Shown here in pieces: positions 51,187 through 60,114 of a stretch of DNA of 64,000 nt. The position numbers and the translations under genes were made by a program. The notes beneath the pieces were generated by a model. The model saw nothing but the letters and a program-made list of their open reading frames with translations, searched no databases and was not told the origin of the DNA. How positions within the stretch are numbered: the first letter of the stretch is position 1; each line of letters begins with the position of its first letter. The DNA is from JANQIO01 sp043513815 (GTDB lineage Bacteria; Pseudomonadota; Gammaproteobacteria; Pseudomonadales; Halieaceae), in contig CP121313.1 of NCBI GenBank assembly GCA_043513815.1, positions 3,720,001 to 3,784,000 of the forward strand. Reading direction: 5' to 3'.

Positions 51187-54100
51187 CTATTCAACCGGAG
51201 TGTCGTCCTGGGAGAGCAACTCTTCCAGCGCCTTTGCGGCATCGGCGAAATGCTTGGCCAGGTGCTCCACCTCGCGCTCTGCGTCATCGATTTCACCGTC
51301 CTTCCAGCGCGACTCGCAGTAGCGGCAGTACTGGCTCAGCGCCTTGGCACCGAGGTTGAGGCTCATGGACTTGATAGCGTGAGCGCCCGCGCCTAGCGCC
51401 TTGGCGTCACCAATACCTGCGCGCAGTTCCTTCAGCTTTTCTTCGCCATCGGTACGAAAGTTTTCGATAACCGCTGCCAACAGGTCACCACCGCTCTGGT
51501 TTTCAATGGCGCGAATATTGTCCAGCGCCTTCAGGTCCAGAATATCGACCTTTGGCTTGGCGGCCAGTTTGGGTGCTTCCGCACGCTCTACCTGACCAAT
51601 GGGCGTGAAGTAGTTCGCCAACAGGCTGTTGAGATCGCTGGTGGAATAGGGCTTGAAGAGTATGCGGTCCATCCCCGAGGAATAGCAGCGCTCTTTCTCG
51701 GACTCTGTCTTGCCTGCTGTCAGCGCCACCACCGGGGTCCGCCGGCTGCCGCCACGCTGCATCTCGTACTGGCGGATATGACGGGTAGCTTCAAAACCGT
51801 CCATTACCGGCATCTGGCAATCCATAAGCACCAGGTCGAACTCGTCCTGCTGAAACATCTCCAGCGCCACCTCGCCGTTGCGAGCGACGGCGACCGAACA
51901 GCCAAAGGACTCCAGCATGGCACGAGCAATCTGTTGATTGGCAGGAATGTCTTCCACCAGCAGCAGGCGCTTTTCGAAGCGCAGAATGGGCGCCGACTCG
52001 TCCTTGCCCCTGGCCGCGGCCTCTGCCCCTGCCGCCTGAATATCACTAACAAGACTGGCGAGCCGTACCGGCTTGGTAGTGCGACTGAGGTGTTCCAGCT
52101 CCGGCGGCACACCCTGTCCGGACAGCGGCGTTACCAGCAACAGGCGGGTGTGCGGGTCCTGGGCGAGATTCTCTACCAGCGTGATACCGACGCTGTTGTA
52201 CAAACACCCCACATCTATCAGCACCACCCGGTTGTGCTCTGCCACAGAAGCTATTTCTTCCACCGTGGCGCAGGCGCGCACTCGCATGCCCAGGGATTCG
52301 AGCTGGGCCTGGAACATGGCACGAGTCTCCGGTACGGGCGCCGCGATTTCCGCGTAAAAGTCCTCGACGCCATCCGCGTGGATCGGGTCGGTATAAATGG
52401 GTGATTCCACAAATGACATTTCGACAGACATGGCGGTACCGACACCCGGCCGCGACTTCACATCAAGCTCGCCGCCCATCAAGTCGATCAACTGCTTGGC
52501 GATGGAGAGGCCAAGACCCGTGCCGCCGAACTGGCGGGTGGTGGAGGAATCTGCCTGGGAGAACGCCTCAAACACCCGCTCTATGGTTTCCTCGTTCATG
52601 CCGATGCCTGAGTCTTCCACGAGGAACTGCACCTGTACCGACTTGTCCTTGCGCTGAACTTCGTTGACCACCAGGTTCACCGAGCCACGCTTGGTGAACT
52701 TGATGGCGTTGCTCAGCAAGTTCTGCAGAATCTGTCGCAGCCGCACCGGATCGCCGTAGAGCTGGCGGCGCAGATCAACGTTGAATACCAGGTTAAGCTC
52801 AAGGTTTTTGGCCTGGGCGAGCTCACCGTAGAGGTAGCAGAGATTTTCCAGCAGCTCGCGAAGGCCGAAGGTAGTCTCCTCCAGCTCCAGCTTGCCAGCT
52901 TCAATCTTGGAAAAGTCGAGAATGTTGTCGATCAACCCCAGCAGTTCGTTCGCAGAAACGTGGGCCGACTCAGCAAAGTTCTGCTGCCGATCACTGAGGC
53001 CGGAGTGAAGCAGAAGGTCGGTCATACCCAGCACGCCATGCATCGGTGTGCGAATCTCGTGGCTTAGCGCCGCCAGAAACTCACTCTTGGCCTGGTTCGC
53101 CAGCTCAGCGTCTTGCCGCGCCCGCCCCATTTCTTCCACAGCGACCTGCAACTTGTCATTGGAACGACGCAGATCCAGTGTGCGCGCCCGCACATCTTCC
53201 TCGAGCTGCATTTGATACGCCAACTGCTCCTGGGCTTTCTGACGCTGACGAAAGACGACGAGCGCCACCAACAACAGCGCCAACATGAAATAGATGATGA
53301 AGGCATACCAGGTGAGATAAAACGGCGGGTGCACCTTCACATCCAGCACAATCCCTTCCGGACTCCACACACCGTCCGGATTGGCTCCCTGGATGCGTAA
53401 CACATACTCACCCATTGGCAATTTGGAGAAGTCGATGTAGTTACGGTTGCCCAGCTCTACCCAGTTCTGGTCGAGGCCCACCATCTGATACCGGTACTGG
53501 TTGCGATTGGGCGCGCGAAAGTCCATGGCGGCGAACGACAGACCCAGAAGGTAGTCATCTGGATCAAGCTCGATTCTTTCGAGTTGGCTGTAGGGTACAT
53601 CGAACCAGACGGGTTCGTTGCCTAGCTTCACGCCAGACAGCACTATTTCAGGGGGGGAGGCTCTTCCCGCCATCTCAGACGGTGAGAATGCAATCACTCC
53701 ATAGTTGCTTCCAAAATATAGTCGCCCACTACCACCTCGGTGTGAGGCACCGAAATTAAAATCGTTTGATTGAAGCCCGTCTTCAACGGTAAAGGTCTTA
53801 GATTCATTTTTTTCATAGTTAAACCGAGTAAGCCCTCCTGAAGTCGCCAGCCAAACATTACCCTGATCGTCCCCCTGAATAGCCCAAACATTACTGCTGT
53901 TTAATTGTATGTTTGACTGGAAGTAAGTGAATTGATTGAGACCTTGCTTACGGTCATATGGCTCCCACATATTTAGCCCGCCGCCATCCGTCCCTATCCA
54001 GAGTCGCGATCTATCGTCTTCATAGATGGACAGCACAACCGAACTTGAAAGCGTGCCGGGCTTGTCTTTTTCATGCTGATAAATCTCGAAAGTGCGGGTC

Positions 54101-55668
54101 CGTGGGTCATAGCGGTTCAATCCACTGTCAGTACCAATCCAGATATCTCCAGAAGATTCTTGGAAAATTGTATAAACCACATTACTGCTAAGAGAGCCTG
54201 GCTCCCCAACATCTGACTTGAAATTGATAAAACCCTCACGTCCTGCCGGACGCATATTCAATCCGCCATTGAAGGTTCCAACCCACAGGTTTGCATCTTT
54301 ATCACGGAAAATGGAGGTAACTTGGTGGTCGCTTATGCTGAAAGGCTCAGGGTTAGATGGATGGTATCGCCTCCGCACATATTCGTTTTTCTGCATCTCC
54401 ACAAGACCGGATAGATAGGTACCAACCCATAAGCTGTCTTTATCAAGCAATAAAGAAGTTACCGGAGACTCTTCAAATATTGAGTAGACAGAAGGCTCCT
54501 CATCACGTGCGAAAAGATCAACACCACTCGTAGTGCCGACTAACAACTCACCGTCCGCTGTCTCCAATACGCTCAAAACAGCTTCATCCCTTAATCCGGA
54601 GTGAAGGCCGTAGGAGTGAATACTCGAATGAAAGCCAAGAAAAATTCCGCTAAAACTACCGACCCAGATAAGCCCGGTCTGATCCTCCAATAAGGAGAGC
54701 ATTCGATAGGGCGTGGCGTCTTGGTCACGGATCGTCTCAATCACGATGCTATCTGTTTGGCCGTCGAATCTTCCGACGCCGGAATCAGTGGTCAACAGAA
54801 ATGCACCGCTGGAGTGTTCCAAAAAATCTTGAACCTCCAGAAAATCTACAACAACGCCGGCTTCTTCTGTCGAGCCGGAGGTGTAGTGGTTCACGGTGGA
54901 ATCGGGGTCTATACGGTAGACCCCGTCACCTGCTGTTCCGAGCCAAAGCGCCTCACTGTCATCGATATAGATGGAAAGAAAGTCAGCAGAGGAAGCGCCA
55001 ACATTCAAATCTCTCATAACAGCATGCGGAGTCAGTGTTTCTGAATCGATATCCAACTCAAGAATACCGCCACCACTTGTAGCAAGAAGCAGTTTATTTG
55101 GGCCTATCTTTAGAAAATCGTTTATGGCATGCCCATCAAGCAGCGGGTACTGACTGGAGGTATAGTGTTTGAATCGGCCGATGCTAGGGTGAAAAAGACT
55201 GAAACCCTCCCCGTAATAGCTTATCCACAACTCTTTTTCCCCCGAACTATATAGCTTCATGACCTCATCTGAGAGCAAGGACTCAGCGAAATCACCATCT
55301 TCCCTAATGGCACTAAATCTATAGTTCTTTTTGTTTAGGCGATTGATTCCACCTTGATAAGTACCAAACCAGAGATTGCCTTCACTATCTTCGGCCACGC
55401 TGGTGAGACCATTTCCACTTAGCGCGTTAGGGTCTGTAACATCTGCTCGAAATACCTTGCTTTCGATTCCGTCAAATCGATACAAACCCTCCTGCGCTAA
55501 TATCCAGAGGTAGCCCTCCGAATCCTGAAAGACTTCATTGACAGCGGCTTTTGAAAATTCAGGGGCTAGTCGGAACTGGGAAAATAGAAGGTTGTCGCTC
55601 GCTGAAGCGAGCGACGTAAGGAAGGCCGCAATTAGCAGCAAAAGAAATTTAGTGTGCCCTGATTTCAT
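51187..55668 (-). CDS. Hybrid sensor histidine kinase with propeller sensor, receiver and HPt
   Basis: The 1493-residue product has a signal peptide, a periplasmic two-component-regulator propeller with at least ten Reg_prop repeats (LWFGTYQGGINRL, LWLGTAGDGVYRID, LWVGTFNGGLNMRP, IWIGTDSGLNRYD and others, residues ~30-660), a Y_Y_Y domain (~690-775) and one membrane helix (~785-805). A coiled coil leads to HisKA with phospho-His 870 (LSHEIRTPMHG), then HATPase (NAIKFT, DSGIGM, GTGLGLSI), a receiver-like domain without a clear Asp, a true receiver with Asp 1283 (LVLMDCQMPVMDG) and an HPt domain with His 1430 (AHAIKSMS). The complete phosphorelay in one chain needs an external output protein. 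The 5' half is AT-richer than the 3' half. Confidence 0.92.
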   Translation of the reverse strand: MKSGHTKFLLLLIAAFLTSLASASDNLLFSQFRLAPEFSKAAVNEVFQDSEGYLWILAQEGLYRFDGIESKVFRADVTDPNALSGNGLTSVAEDSEGNLWFGTYQGGINRLNKKNYRFSAIREDGDFAESLLSDEVMKLYSSGEKELWISYYGEGFSLFHPSIGRFKHYTSSQYPLLDGHAINDFLKIGPNKLLLATSGGGILELDIDSETLTPHAVMRDLNVGASSADFLSIYIDDSEALWLGTAGDGVYRIDPDSTVNHYTSGSTEEAGVVVDFLEVQDFLEHSSGAFLLTTDSGVGRFDGQTDSIVIETIRDQDATPYRMLSLLEDQTGLIWVGSFSGIFLGFHSSIHSYGLHSGLRDEAVLSVLETADGELLVGTTSGVDLFARDEEPSVYSIFEESPVTSLLLDKDSLWVGTYLSGLVEMQKNEYVRRRYHPSNPEPFSISDHQVTSIFRDKDANLWVGTFNGGLNMRPAGREGFINFKSDVGEPGSLSSNVVYTIFQESSGDIWIGTDSGLNRYDPRTRTFEIYQHEKDKPGTLSSSVVLSIYEDDRSRLWIGTDGGGLNMWEPYDRKQGLNQFTYFQSNIQLNSSNVWAIQGDDQGNVWLATSGGLTRFNYEKNESKTFTVEDGLQSNDFNFGASHRGGSGRLYFGSNYGVIAFSPSEMAGRASPPEIVLSGVKLGNEPVWFDVPYSQLERIELDPDDYLLGLSFAAMDFRAPNRNQYRYQMVGLDQNWVELGNRNYIDFSKLPMGEYVLRIQGANPDGVWSPEGIVLDVKVHPPFYLTWYAFIIYFMLALLLVALVVFRQRQKAQEQLAYQMQLEEDVRARTLDLRRSNDKLQVAVEEMGRARQDAELANQAKSEFLAALSHEIRTPMHGVLGMTDLLLHSGLSDRQQNFAESAHVSANELLGLIDNILDFSKIEAGKLELEETTFGLRELLENLCYLYGELAQAKNLELNLVFNVDLRRQLYGDPVRLRQILQNLLSNAIKFTKRGSVNLVVNEVQRKDKSVQVQFLVEDSGIGMNEETIERVFEAFSQADSSTTRQFGGTGLGLSIAKQLIDLMGGELDVKSRPGVGTAMSVEMSFVESPIYTDPIHADGVEDFYAEIAAPVPETRAMFQAQLESLGMRVRACATVEEIASVAEHNRVVLIDVGCLYNSVGITLVENLAQDPHTRLLLVTPLSGQGVPPELEHLSRTTKPVRLASLVSDIQAAGAEAAARGKDESAPILRFEKRLLLVEDIPANQQIARAMLESFGCSVAVARNGEVALEMFQQDEFDLVLMDCQMPVMDGFEATRHIRQYEMQRGGSRRTPVVALTAGKTESEKERCYSSGMDRILFKPYSTSDLNSLLANYFTPIGQVERAEAPKLAAKPKVDILDLKALDNIRAIENQSGGDLLAAVIENFRTDGEEKLKELRAGIGDAKALGAGAHAIKSMSLNLGAKALSQYCRYCESRWKDGEIDDAEREVEHLAKHFADAAKALEELLSQDDTPVE

Positions 55669-55687
55669 CGCCTAATTATGCGATGAA
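55664..55687 (-). promoter_or_regulatory. Hairpin covering the start codon of the hybrid kinase gene
   Basis: In the mRNA TTCATCGC and GCGATGAA pair perfectly over 8 bases around an 8-base loop; the second arm contains the ATG of the kinase gene (55666-55668) and the weak AGG lies at the loop edge. This would hide the start and reduce translation unless it is opened. Confidence 0.5.
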
Positions 55688-55804
55688 TCAAAGAAAATAT
55701 ATACGCGCCTATTTAGATCAAGCGCCTAGAGCTATTAGCCGTCCAGAGTGGGCGGCTTCTAGCAAACTGTCCCAGGTGAGAAGCTCCCAAAGGAGCCTAC
55801 CGGC

Positions 55805-56203
55805 TTATGCCTTACGACCACCGCGGAGGATCTTCCAGATGGAGCCGGCAACGTTTTTGTACGTTTTCCAAATAGAGCCGGCAACCTCTTCAGACCCGGA
55901 GTCAAATGCTTCATCGGCAGATGCAACCTGGTGCTCTGAAATGCGAACAACCAAATTACTGCGACTCAGAAGCTGGAGCTGCTCTTCAGTGAGCGTCGCG
56001 CCAAGGTAACTAATTGAAGCTGCAGTTTCAGTCACACTGCCACCAACTGATTCCACGAGGTGGACAGCTTCCATGACATTGGATACTTGCAGCAAATAGG
56101 CCTTCGCCTCAATGTTTTCAGTAGAAGAATGCAGAGATGCCGAGCCGAGTGTACTTAACGCGATGGCACCTGCAAACAGACCTGCACGAGTGAACTTCTT
56201 CAT
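55805..56203 (-). CDS. Small secreted protein resembling a free-standing I9-type propeptide
   Basis: The 132-residue product has a signal peptide (MKKFTRAGLFAGAIALSTLG), followed by a segment KAYLLQVSN...AVHLVESVGGSVTETAASISYLGATLTEEQLQLLSRSNLVVRISEHQV. Its pattern (residue run, GG.V, A.LT.EQL..L, V..I) is that of the inhibitor I9/subtilase propeptide domain, but no protease domain follows. Instead it ends with a duplicated tail, VAGSIWKTYKN-VAGSIWKILRGG, rich in Trp and Lys. The ribosome site is a perfect AGGAGG. It sits between two divergent sensor kinase genes. An extracellular protease inhibitor or chaperone is possible; function is unproven. Confidence 0.65.
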   Translation of the reverse strand: MKKFTRAGLFAGAIALSTLGSASLHSSTENIEAKAYLLQVSNVMEAVHLVESVGGSVTETAASISYLGATLTEEQLQLLSRSNLVVRISEHQVASADEAFDSGSEEVAGSIWKTYKNVAGSIWKILRGGRKA

Positions 56204-56411
56204 GACCGCCTCCTAAAGCGACTCCATCACAGGAGCCGTTTTCTTAGTTTTGTTTTTGAAAAACTGGATTGACTAACACTTCATCGTGATAGTGCGAGTG
56301 ACGGGAATGGTCGTACATGACCCATTTGGGGCAGAAAATGACGCCCGCCGCAGATATTTTGCGCAGAAAAGTGTGAAGCGGCTCTCAGGAAAACCGCTAG
56401 CAGCTCTTTTG

Positions 56412-56440
56412 TTGACTAAACTGATGCCGATATCGACTAT
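56412..56440 (+). promoter_or_regulatory. Possible promoter of the second propeller kinase
   Basis: TTGACT (56412-56417) is followed after 17 bases by GACTAT (56435-56440), which keeps the two most important -10 positions. It would start transcription about 10 bases before the GTG at 56458, leaving a very short leader. The rest of the 254-base region between the two divergent genes shows only a small AGCGG/CCGCT hairpin near 56377-56400. Confidence 0.35.
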
Positions 56441-56457
56441 TAAATGAGCATCACGTA

Positions 56458-59400
56458 GTGAAGGCGAATCTGCTAGCTAGCGTACTTGTTTTTACGATGA
56501 TGCACGCATCTAGTTCAGACAGCTCAGAATTCAGTCTACATAGGCTGGAAATATCGGATCTGCTACCTCAGAGCATGCCGGGCGACATGCATCTCGACCA
56601 GCGGGGATTCCTCTGGCTGGCGGTAGGAAAGAATCTTTATCGGTACGACGGCTATAACCTCTCAACAGTATTTGAAGTAACGGATGCTCCTAACCCCGGT
56701 GCACTTCAGCTTCATCAATCCCGCATCGCTGAGGATCCGAACGGATCGCTATGGATTGTAGATGGCTCGGGATCCCTTCGCAGATATGACCCTGGCGAGA
56801 AGGATTTTCACTACGAAGAGAGGCTGGAATCTCTAAGAATCAATGATGGAACGATTTCGTTTATCTTGCACGACCGGTACCACACACTTTGGTTTGTTCT
56901 AAACAATGGAGACTTGGGATTCATTGACTCAAAGAGAGAATCTCAGGCGGAGATCATTACTGCCTCAAAGTACATCGCCAGTACCGACAACTGGATGAGC
57001 ATAGATGAGAGCGGGAATGGCAAGGCTTGGCTTCTATCTCGGAACGGGGCCCTAGTGCAATGTGCAACAGAATCGGGAAGATGCTCCTTCATCGACTTGT
57101 CGTTGGTGTTGAAAAAGGAAGGCGTTGGCGACGCCAGCTTCTCCCAACTTGTAACCTCTGGCGAGGGCAGCCTCTTATTCTCGACGAAAGCAAATGGGGC
57201 GTATCAACTCAACTTAGAAAATATGCGAGCAAAAAGAGTCAGCCCGAAGAAATCACTGTCTGACGACCACACATCCAAAATATGGTCAATTAGCGCATCC
57301 TCGGAGGGGGAATTCTGGCTCTCAACTCTCGGGGGCTTATTCGGTTCCGATTCTAGCGGCGGCCTCGTCCCTTACACTTCCAATAAATCGGCAGGACGCG
57401 ACCTAATAGTGCTTAGGTTTGAGAAAGCACGCCGCGGAGAAATTCTGGCCCAGACAGTAGGAGAGTTATACCTATTAAGGCAAAGCGATTTTGAGTCCTT
57501 CACCTCGAACGACAATCTTGTAAGCCCGATCGTCACCGCATTCGCGCAGACTGACGACAACAAGATCTTTATTGGGTCAATCCATGGGATAAGTAGATTT
57601 GATCCGGAGCGCAAGCTTATTCACCCGATAGGAGAAATTTTCCCGGGCATTGACCTTATCGACAGTAGAGTTATGACACTACTCGCGCACGATGACCGAC
57701 TGTGGTTTGGTGGCCATGCTGGAGGCCTAAGGCACTTGAACATTGAGTCTGGGGCTGTTGAGTCAGCAATGCCTCACGATGAACGGTTATCAGCAATCTC
57801 ACAATTAGCAAAAGTGGAGAATTCTCAGCTAATCCTAGGCACGCGGGATGCTGGCTTATACGTGGTAAATCCAACGGGCGGAAGAGTAAATGAACTTCAG
57901 TACAGTGCTGCCGGTTCAGGACCATACGGAAAATTGCTAACCTGCTTGATGGCTCTTAGCAGTGGAACCGTTTATGCCTGCAGTCAAGACGGCATTCATG
58001 AATATAGCTTGGACGGAAGGTCTGGCGCCCTAAAAGCTCACCCTATCAATAACTATCTGGCAGGGGAGGAAGTGTACGACATCCTTGAGGCCTCAGACGG
58101 CTCGATCTGGGCAGGCACCTTTCAGAGCGGACTCTACTTCTCTAAGGACGAAGCATCACTTCACCAATTTGGATTTCAAAAAGTCGAAACTTCACCTGCG
58201 CTACCAGACCAAACCGTCTATGCAATTGAGCAGGACGACTTAGGACTGCTTTGGCTTTCAACAAATAGAGGGCTTGCGCGCCTCAATCCCTCAACGTTGT
58301 CTATCGACCTCTACAACCAAGCGGATGGCCTCGTGAACGACGAATTCAATGTGGGGGCCTCCTTCAAAGACTTTGATGGATACTTGTACTTCGGCGGAAT
58401 AGCTGGCTTCAACCGCTTTGACCCACGCAAATTCGTAAAGCGCAGATTCACGCCTCCCCTCCGCGTCACCGAAATCATGATCCACCGAAAGCCCGTACCC
58501 TACGACCCGGCCTACGTGGATATTCCAGAGCTTGTGCTGACACACAATGATCACTCCCTGGATGTGGAGTTCAGCACCATGGATATCATCAGTCCCGGCC
58601 GGAGTCGCTACAAGTATCGGCTGGAGAACTTCGACGACGACTGGGTCGATATTGGCACACGGAACAGCGCTACATTCACGAGCTTGCCTGCCGGGGAGTA
58701 TGTGCTGCGGGTCATCGGCGCGGACTCAAAGGGTGTCTGGAACTACGACGGTATTGTACTGCCGGTGCGGGTACTGCCTGCCCCATGGTTTACGTGGTGG
58801 GCTTTTACGGTTTATGCACTGGCGCTGCTCGGGTTCGTCGCGCTGGCCAAGCGGTCCTACGACACCTACCTGCAAAAGGTCGCGGCCACTCGCGAGGCCG
58901 AGCAGATGAAGGTGACGGCCACGCTGGCGATGGACGACCTGCAGGACCAGCTTGAGGTAGAGAACCGCCTGGTCGATAACCTGCGCAAACATGCCAGCAA
59001 CGCTTTCGACATGGTGGATGAGTTCCTGACAATGGAACTGGAGGAAGTCTACGGGGATGATGTTGAGGAACCTCTGGGCAGGGCGCGCCAGCGTCTGCAT
59101 TGCCTGAAGGCATTGGAGGCTAGCGTGTACTTCCAGGGTGACCAGATCAAGGTCAATTTCAGGGATGCTATAGATAGAAGCTTTGCGGAAGTCATCAAGG
59201 CCAACCCGCACCCAGTGGCGGAGTTGGTGCTGGCCAATGACTGTTCAGAAGAGCTTGTCCCCATCGATGTGGCGGCGCCGCTGTTGCTACTGGCTCACGA
59301 GCTGATGCTGAACAGCGTGGTTCACGCTTTCCCGGAGTGTATCGGGGTGGAGTGCATTGAGGTCAGGTTCCAGGCGCGCGCAGGCGGCTACCAGTTTGAG

Positions 59401-59568
59401 CTGATGGATTCCGGCTGCGGGTTGCCCACTGCCATCGATCCCTCCCGTCCCGCCACTATGGGAATGGAGTTGATTGCACGCATTGCAGAAAGGCTGGGGG
59501 CTGACCTGGAGGTCAACCGGGAACAGGGCACTCACTACCGGGTCACAATACCTGTCGAAACAGGCTAA
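56458..59568 (+). CDS. Propeller sensor histidine kinase with atypical dimerisation domain
   Basis: The 1036-residue product has a short signal segment, a periplasmic propeller of about ten Reg_prop repeats (LWLAVGKNLYRYD, IFIGSIHGISRFD, LWFGGHAGGLRHLN, IWAGTFQSGLYFS, LWLSTNRGLARLN), a Y_Y_Y domain (~680-765), a membrane helix (WFTWWAFTVYALALLGFVAL) and a coiled coil. The kinase core has an HATPase of the HisKA_2/HWE-like type (LAHELMLNSVVHAF, LMDSGCGLP). In the dimerisation helix the usual HHRVKNN is replaced by LRKHASN, so the phosphoacceptor His is missing or displaced. There is no receiver or HPt. The start is GTG. The gene overlaps the convergent asparaginase-like gene by four bases. Confidence 0.85.
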   Translation: MKANLLASVLVFTMMHASSSDSSEFSLHRLEISDLLPQSMPGDMHLDQRGFLWLAVGKNLYRYDGYNLSTVFEVTDAPNPGALQLHQSRIAEDPNGSLWIVDGSGSLRRYDPGEKDFHYEERLESLRINDGTISFILHDRYHTLWFVLNNGDLGFIDSKRESQAEIITASKYIASTDNWMSIDESGNGKAWLLSRNGALVQCATESGRCSFIDLSLVLKKEGVGDASFSQLVTSGEGSLLFSTKANGAYQLNLENMRAKRVSPKKSLSDDHTSKIWSISASSEGEFWLSTLGGLFGSDSSGGLVPYTSNKSAGRDLIVLRFEKARRGEILAQTVGELYLLRQSDFESFTSNDNLVSPIVTAFAQTDDNKIFIGSIHGISRFDPERKLIHPIGEIFPGIDLIDSRVMTLLAHDDRLWFGGHAGGLRHLNIESGAVESAMPHDERLSAISQLAKVENSQLILGTRDAGLYVVNPTGGRVNELQYSAAGSGPYGKLLTCLMALSSGTVYACSQDGIHEYSLDGRSGALKAHPINNYLAGEEVYDILEASDGSIWAGTFQSGLYFSKDEASLHQFGFQKVETSPALPDQTVYAIEQDDLGLLWLSTNRGLARLNPSTLSIDLYNQADGLVNDEFNVGASFKDFDGYLYFGGIAGFNRFDPRKFVKRRFTPPLRVTEIMIHRKPVPYDPAYVDIPELVLTHNDHSLDVEFSTMDIISPGRSRYKYRLENFDDDWVDIGTRNSATFTSLPAGEYVLRVIGADSKGVWNYDGIVLPVRVLPAPWFTWWAFTVYALALLGFVALAKRSYDTYLQKVAATREAEQMKVTATLAMDDLQDQLEVENRLVDNLRKHASNAFDMVDEFLTMELEEVYGDDVEEPLGRARQRLHCLKALEASVYFQGDQIKVNFRDAIDRSFAEVIKANPHPVAELVLANDCSEELVPIDVAAPLLLLAHELMLNSVVHAFPECIGVECIEVRFQARAGGYQFELMDSGCGLPTAIDPSRPATMGMELIARIAERLGADLEVNREQGTHYRVTIPVETG

Positions 59569-60053
59569 TCCTCCTCCACCTCAAACCGCTTCGCTTTCAG
59601 GTTCTTGATGAGATGGTCCGGGTCGAACACCTGGCCATTCATGGCCACATAGGCGCCGTGCCCCAGTTGCTGAAGCGCGCCAATGGCGAAGCCGATATTG
59701 AAGATTGCATCACTGATGCGCAGGCGGGCGGGCTGCATGGCACCGGTCAGCACAATCACCTTTCCCGGAATGCCCTCCAGCGCCCGAGCGGTGTCAGCCA
59801 TGGTGTCGGTGCCGTGGGTTATGAGGATGCGTTCGACTTCACAGGCCTCCACCGCTTCCCGGATGAGCTGGCGGTCCTGCTCGGTCATATCGATGCTGTC
59901 CTTGCGCATCAGCGAGGTCACCTTGTAATCAAAAGTGACATTGGCTTCCTGCAGCAGCTCGCCGATCTGGGGCTCGCCTACATGGAATTCACTGTTGGCG
60001 TCGAAATAGATTTTGTCGATGGTGCCACCGACGGCGAATACCTGAATTTTCAT
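59565..60053 (-). CDS. Half-size asparaginase-domain protein
   Basis: The 162-residue product corresponds to the N-terminal domain of L-asparaginases: VGGTIDKIYF contains the first catalytic Thr, and ITHGTDTMADTA and VIVLTGAMQPARL the second Thr/Asp set. The smaller C-terminal domain (about 150 residues) is absent, although the frame is intact and ends cleanly. Short proteins of this kind are known in many gammaproteobacteria, so it is probably not a recent truncation. Full enzymes need the C-terminal domain of a neighbouring subunit for the active site, so asparaginase activity is doubtful. Confidence 0.75.
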   Translation of the reverse strand: MKIQVFAVGGTIDKIYFDANSEFHVGEPQIGELLQEANVTFDYKVTSLMRKDSIDMTEQDRQLIREAVEACEVERILITHGTDTMADTARALEGIPGKVIVLTGAMQPARLRISDAIFNIGFAIGALQQLGHGAYVAMNGQVFDPDHLIKNLKAKRFEVEED

Positions 60054-60114
60054 AGGACAGAATCTGTATCAGAAGGCTGACTAGACTGGGGTGGCGTGCT
60101 AGTTTACGGGCTCT

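Noticed and set aside
59565..60053. Asparaginase-like gene as a pseudogene
   Set aside because: The frame is intact, ends cleanly, and proteins of this short length are known; kept as a CDS.
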